Positions 5,469-7,681 of a stretch of 7,681 bases of DNA are shown piece by piece. The translations under genes and the position numbers were made by a program. Source of the DNA: JAIVJN01 sp036732565 (GTDB taxonomy: Bacteria; Acidobacteriota; Vicinamibacteria; Vicinamibacterales; UBA2999). The stretch is taken from contig DAINCF010000345.1 in NCBI GenBank assembly GCA_036732565.1, positions 1-7,681 of the forward strand. The letters are read 5' to 3'. The number at the start of each line of letters is the position of its first letter. Within the stretch, counting starts at the first letter, position 1. Under the pieces are notes generated by a model that saw only the letters and a list, made by a program, of their open reading frames with translations, was not told the DNA's origin and ran no database searches.

Positions 5469-6623
5469 ATGGGACAGCGGATCGTGCTCGCGTACTCGGG
5501 TGGCTTGGACACCTCCGTCGCGATTCCGTGGTTGGCGGAGCGGTACAAGGCGGAGATCGTGACGGTGACGCTCGATCTCGGCCTCGGGCGGGAGCTCGAT
5601 GAGATCCGCGAGCGCGCCTTGGCCGCCGGCGCGGTGCGCAGCCACGTCGTCGACGCCCGTGAAGAGTTCGCGCGCGACTACATCCTGCCGGCGCTGAAGG
5701 CCAATGCGTTGTACGAGGAGCGCTACCCGCTCGCGACGGCGCTCGGGCGCCCGCTGATCGCCAAGAAGCTGATCGAGGTCGCGCGCATCGAGGATGCGAC
5801 CATCATCGCGCATGGCTGCACGGGCACCGGCACTGGCAACGATCGCGTCCGCATCGAGTTTTCGACGCGCGCGATCGATCCGTCGTTCGCCGTCCTCGCG
5901 CCAGCGGAGGAGTGGGGGCTTACCCACGCGCAGCTTGTGGCATATGCCGAGGCGCATCGCATTCCGGTGCCCGCGGAGAGCCAGTACAGGATCGACAGCA
6001 ATCTCTGGGGACGATCCATCGAGTGCGGTGTGCTCGACGATGTCTGGCAAGAGCCGCCCGACGAGATCTACACGCTGACCAAGGCCGCGGCCGAAGGTCC
6101 CAATCAGCCGGCGTACGTCGAGATCGGCTTCGAGTCCGGCGTGCCGGTTGCGATCAACGGCGTGTCCCTCTCCTTGACGGAGCTGATCGACAGCCTCACG
6201 ACCATTGCCGGCGCGCACGGCGTCGGGCGTCTCGATATCATCGAGAACCGGCTGATGGACACGAAGTCGCGCGAGGTCTACGAAGTACCCGCGGCTTACG
6301 TGCTCCATGTCGCGCACAAGGAGCTCGAGGGCTTCGTCACGTCGACGGCGACGAACCGCTTCAAGCACTACGTTGCCGTGCAATATGCCGACCTCGTCTA
6401 CGCCGGCGCGTGGTTCACACCGCTCCGCGAAGCGCTCGACGCGTTTGTCGACAAGATTCAGGAACGGGTGACCGGGACCATCCGCTTGAAGCTGTTCAAG
6501 GGCGGCTGCCACGTCGTCGGGCGTCAGTCGCCGTTTGCCCTGTACGATCGTCGGTTGACGGATGACGATGCCGGCGTCGAGCTGGATCGCACGGCCGCTG
6601 ACGGCGTCATGGGGAAAGGGTAG
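5469..6623 (+). CDS. argG: Argininosuccinate synthase ArgG
   Basis: ArgG joins citrulline and aspartate using ATP, forming argininosuccinate. The 384 residues fit the class of about 400. The N-type ATP pyrophosphatase loop is AYSGGLDTS (8-16). Other family marks are RYPLATALGRPLIAKKL (85-101), AHGCTG (114-119), IDSNLWGRSIECG (175-187), ENRLMDTKSREVYEVP (259-274) and YADLVYAGAWFTPLREALD (306-324). The loop that normally reads HGxTGxGND is HGCTGTGTGND here (115-125): two extra residues and a Thr where Lys is common. The DNA shows ACGGGC-ACCGGC-ACTGGC, so an expanded Thr-Gly repeat is a likely origin. The reading frame is intact on both sides. The ATG is fixed by GAGGAG 6 bases upstream. argH begins 2 bases after the stop, indicating co-translation with the next enzyme. 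Confidence 0.96.
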   Translation: MGQRIVLAYSGGLDTSVAIPWLAERYKAEIVTVTLDLGLGRELDEIRERALAAGAVRSHVVDAREEFARDYILPALKANALYEERYPLATALGRPLIAKKLIEVARIEDATIIAHGCTGTGTGNDRVRIEFSTRAIDPSFAVLAPAEEWGLTHAQLVAYAEAHRIPVPAESQYRIDSNLWGRSIECGVLDDVWQEPPDEIYTLTKAAAEGPNQPAYVEIGFESGVPVAINGVSLSLTELIDSLTTIAGAHGVGRLDIIENRLMDTKSREVYEVPAAYVLHVAHKELEGFVTSTATNRFKHYVAVQYADLVYAGAWFTPLREALDAFVDKIQERVTGTIRLKLFKGGCHVVGRQSPFALYDRRLTDDDAGVELDRTAADGVMGKG

Positions 6624-6625
6624 GC

Positions 6626-7681
6626 GTGTCGTCGCATCTGTGGTCAGGACGGTTCGATCAGGCTCCGGATCCCGCCGCCTTCGAGTTCGGCGTCTCCTTC
6701 CCCGTCGATCGGCGGCTCTTCGAAGACGATGTCACCGGCAGCCTGGCGTGGGCCGAAGCGCTCGCCGCGGCAGGTGCGCTGTCGGCAGACGATGCGGCAG
6801 CCATTCAGAGCGGCCTGACGACGATTCTCGAGGAGGGCCGGCGGAACCCGGCGTGGGTCGCAGGGCCTGACGAAGACATTCACAGCTTCGTCGAGCGGCA
6901 GCTCGTCGCACGGATCGGCGACCCAGGGCGACGACTCCACACCGGTCGGTCGCGCAACGAGCAGGTGTCGCTCGATCTGCGGCTCTATCTGAGGCGCCGC
7001 ATTCCGTTGCTGCAGGCGAGGGTTGCGGCGTTGGTGGCGACACTGGCGAATCAAGCCGCGGCCGCCGGCCCGGCATTGATGCCGTCGTACACGCATATGC
7101 GGCGCGCGATGCCCGTGCTCGTCGCCCACTTCCTGTTGAGCCATGCGGCCGCGCTCCGGAGGGATCACGCGCGGCTCGGCGCCGCCGCGGCGGAGGCCGA
7201 TGCCTGTCCGTTGGGATCGGGCGCCGTGGCGGGCACGGGCTATGCGGTGGACACGGCGGCCATTGCACGGCGATTGGGCTTCTCGCGCGTCGTGCTCAAC
7301 AGCATCGACGCCTCGTCCGACCGCGACTTCGTGGCGAGCTTCCTGCACGCCGCGGCGCTGACGATGGTGCACCTGTCGCGCGTGGCCGAGGACTTCATCC
7401 TGTTCACCGGCGAAGAGTTCGGCTTCTTCGAGCTGTCGGACGCGTCGGCCACCGGCAGCAGCATGATGCCGCAGAAGAAGAACCCCGATCCGCTGGAGCT
7501 GGTGCGCGGCAAGTCAGGGCGCAGCATCGGCGCGCTCACGGGCTTCCTGGCGACGATGAAGTCGTTGCCGACGGGGTACAACAAGGACCTGCAGGAAGAC
7601 AAGGCTCCGGCCTTCGACGCGGAGGACACCTTGACGGTGTCGCTCGATGCGACCGCATCCGTCCTCGCGCGCGTGACGTTG
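6626..7681 (+). CDS. argH: Argininosuccinate lyase ArgH (partial, C-terminus off the right edge)
   Basis: ArgH splits argininosuccinate into arginine and fumarate, the last step of the pathway. All 352 codons to the window edge are open; complete family members have about 450-470 residues, so about 100 are missing. It belongs to the fumarase/aspartase superfamily. Visible regions: LWSGRF (5-10), EDIHSFVE (83-90), HTGRSRNEQV (105-114), MPSYTHMRRAMP (152-163) with the conserved histidine H157, NSIDASSDRDF (225-235), and the signature GSSMMPQKKNPD (277-288) with the catalytic serine loop. The start is GTG at 6626, 2 bases after the argG stop, with GGGGAAAGGG ending 5 bases before it. The first residues match the usual family start (LWSGRF close to the N-terminus), so no longer form is needed. 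The histidine motif differs from the common YTHLQRAQP form. The assignment is secure. Confidence 0.96.
   Translation, partial: MSSHLWSGRFDQAPDPAAFEFGVSFPVDRRLFEDDVTGSLAWAEALAAAGALSADDAAAIQSGLTTILEEGRRNPAWVAGPDEDIHSFVERQLVARIGDPGRRLHTGRSRNEQVSLDLRLYLRRRIPLLQARVAALVATLANQAAAAGPALMPSYTHMRRAMPVLVAHFLLSHAAALRRDHARLGAAAAEADACPLGSGAVAGTGYAVDTAAIARRLGFSRVVLNSIDASSDRDFVASFLHAAALTMVHLSRVAEDFILFTGEEFGFFELSDASATGSSMMPQKKNPDPLELVRGKSGRSIGALTGFLATMKSLPTGYNKDLQEDKAPAFDAEDTLTVSLDATASVLARVTL

Noticed and set aside
5142..6512. Long minus-strand open frame (456 codons) opposite argR and argG
   Set aside because: It is antisense to clear argG motifs, has arginine-rich low-complexity composition and no family resemblance.

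Overview
This window holds most of an arginine biosynthesis regulon from a GC-rich bacterium. Two divergent gene sets share one short, AT-rich control region at about 4811-4941. No mobile element, RNA gene, CRISPR array or phage gene was seen. The taxon cannot be fixed from the sequence. High GC, an ArgR-type repressor, an E. coli-like short ArgB, and a stand-alone GNAT acetylglutamate synthase with a cysteine-rich tail would fit a soil or sediment lineage such as Acidobacteriota, but this is a low-confidence inference.

Left side (1-4810, minus strand; transcription runs from 4810 towards 1): argC, argB, argD, a GNAT-family N-acetylglutamate synthase, then argJ, which runs off the left edge. 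The genes are tightly packed: argC/argB share a GTGA overlap, argB/argD are 9 bases apart, argD/NAGS share an ATGA overlap, and NAGS/argJ are 1 base apart. This is almost certainly one operon. It covers acetylation of glutamate, phosphorylation, reduction, transamination and release of ornithine by transfer of the acetyl group back to glutamate.

Control region (4811-4941): two divergent promoters stand with their -35 elements 11 bases apart. The argC promoter has TTGACA and TATAAG; the argR promoter has ATGACA and TATACT. Candidate ARG boxes (pattern TGAAT-N4-ATTCA) lie on both -10 elements, and each has a weaker box 20 bases downstream. The two promoter halves form an imperfect inverted repeat. 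This predicts arginine-dependent repression of both directions and autoregulation of argR.

Right side (4942-7681, plus strand): argR, a 68-base gap, argG with a strong ribosome binding site, and argH starting 2 bases after the argG stop and running off the right edge. ArgG and ArgH convert citrulline to arginine. The ornithine carbamoyltransferase gene (argF) and carAB, needed to link ornithine to citrulline, are not in the window.

The window is mainly recognisable metabolism, not an undescribed system. The points worth a second look are the symmetrical operator layout, the active-site loop insertion in ArgG, a replaced conserved motif in ArgB, the separate short acetylglutamate synthase beside argJ, and a tiny reading frame with a perfect Shine-Dalgarno inside the argC promoter.
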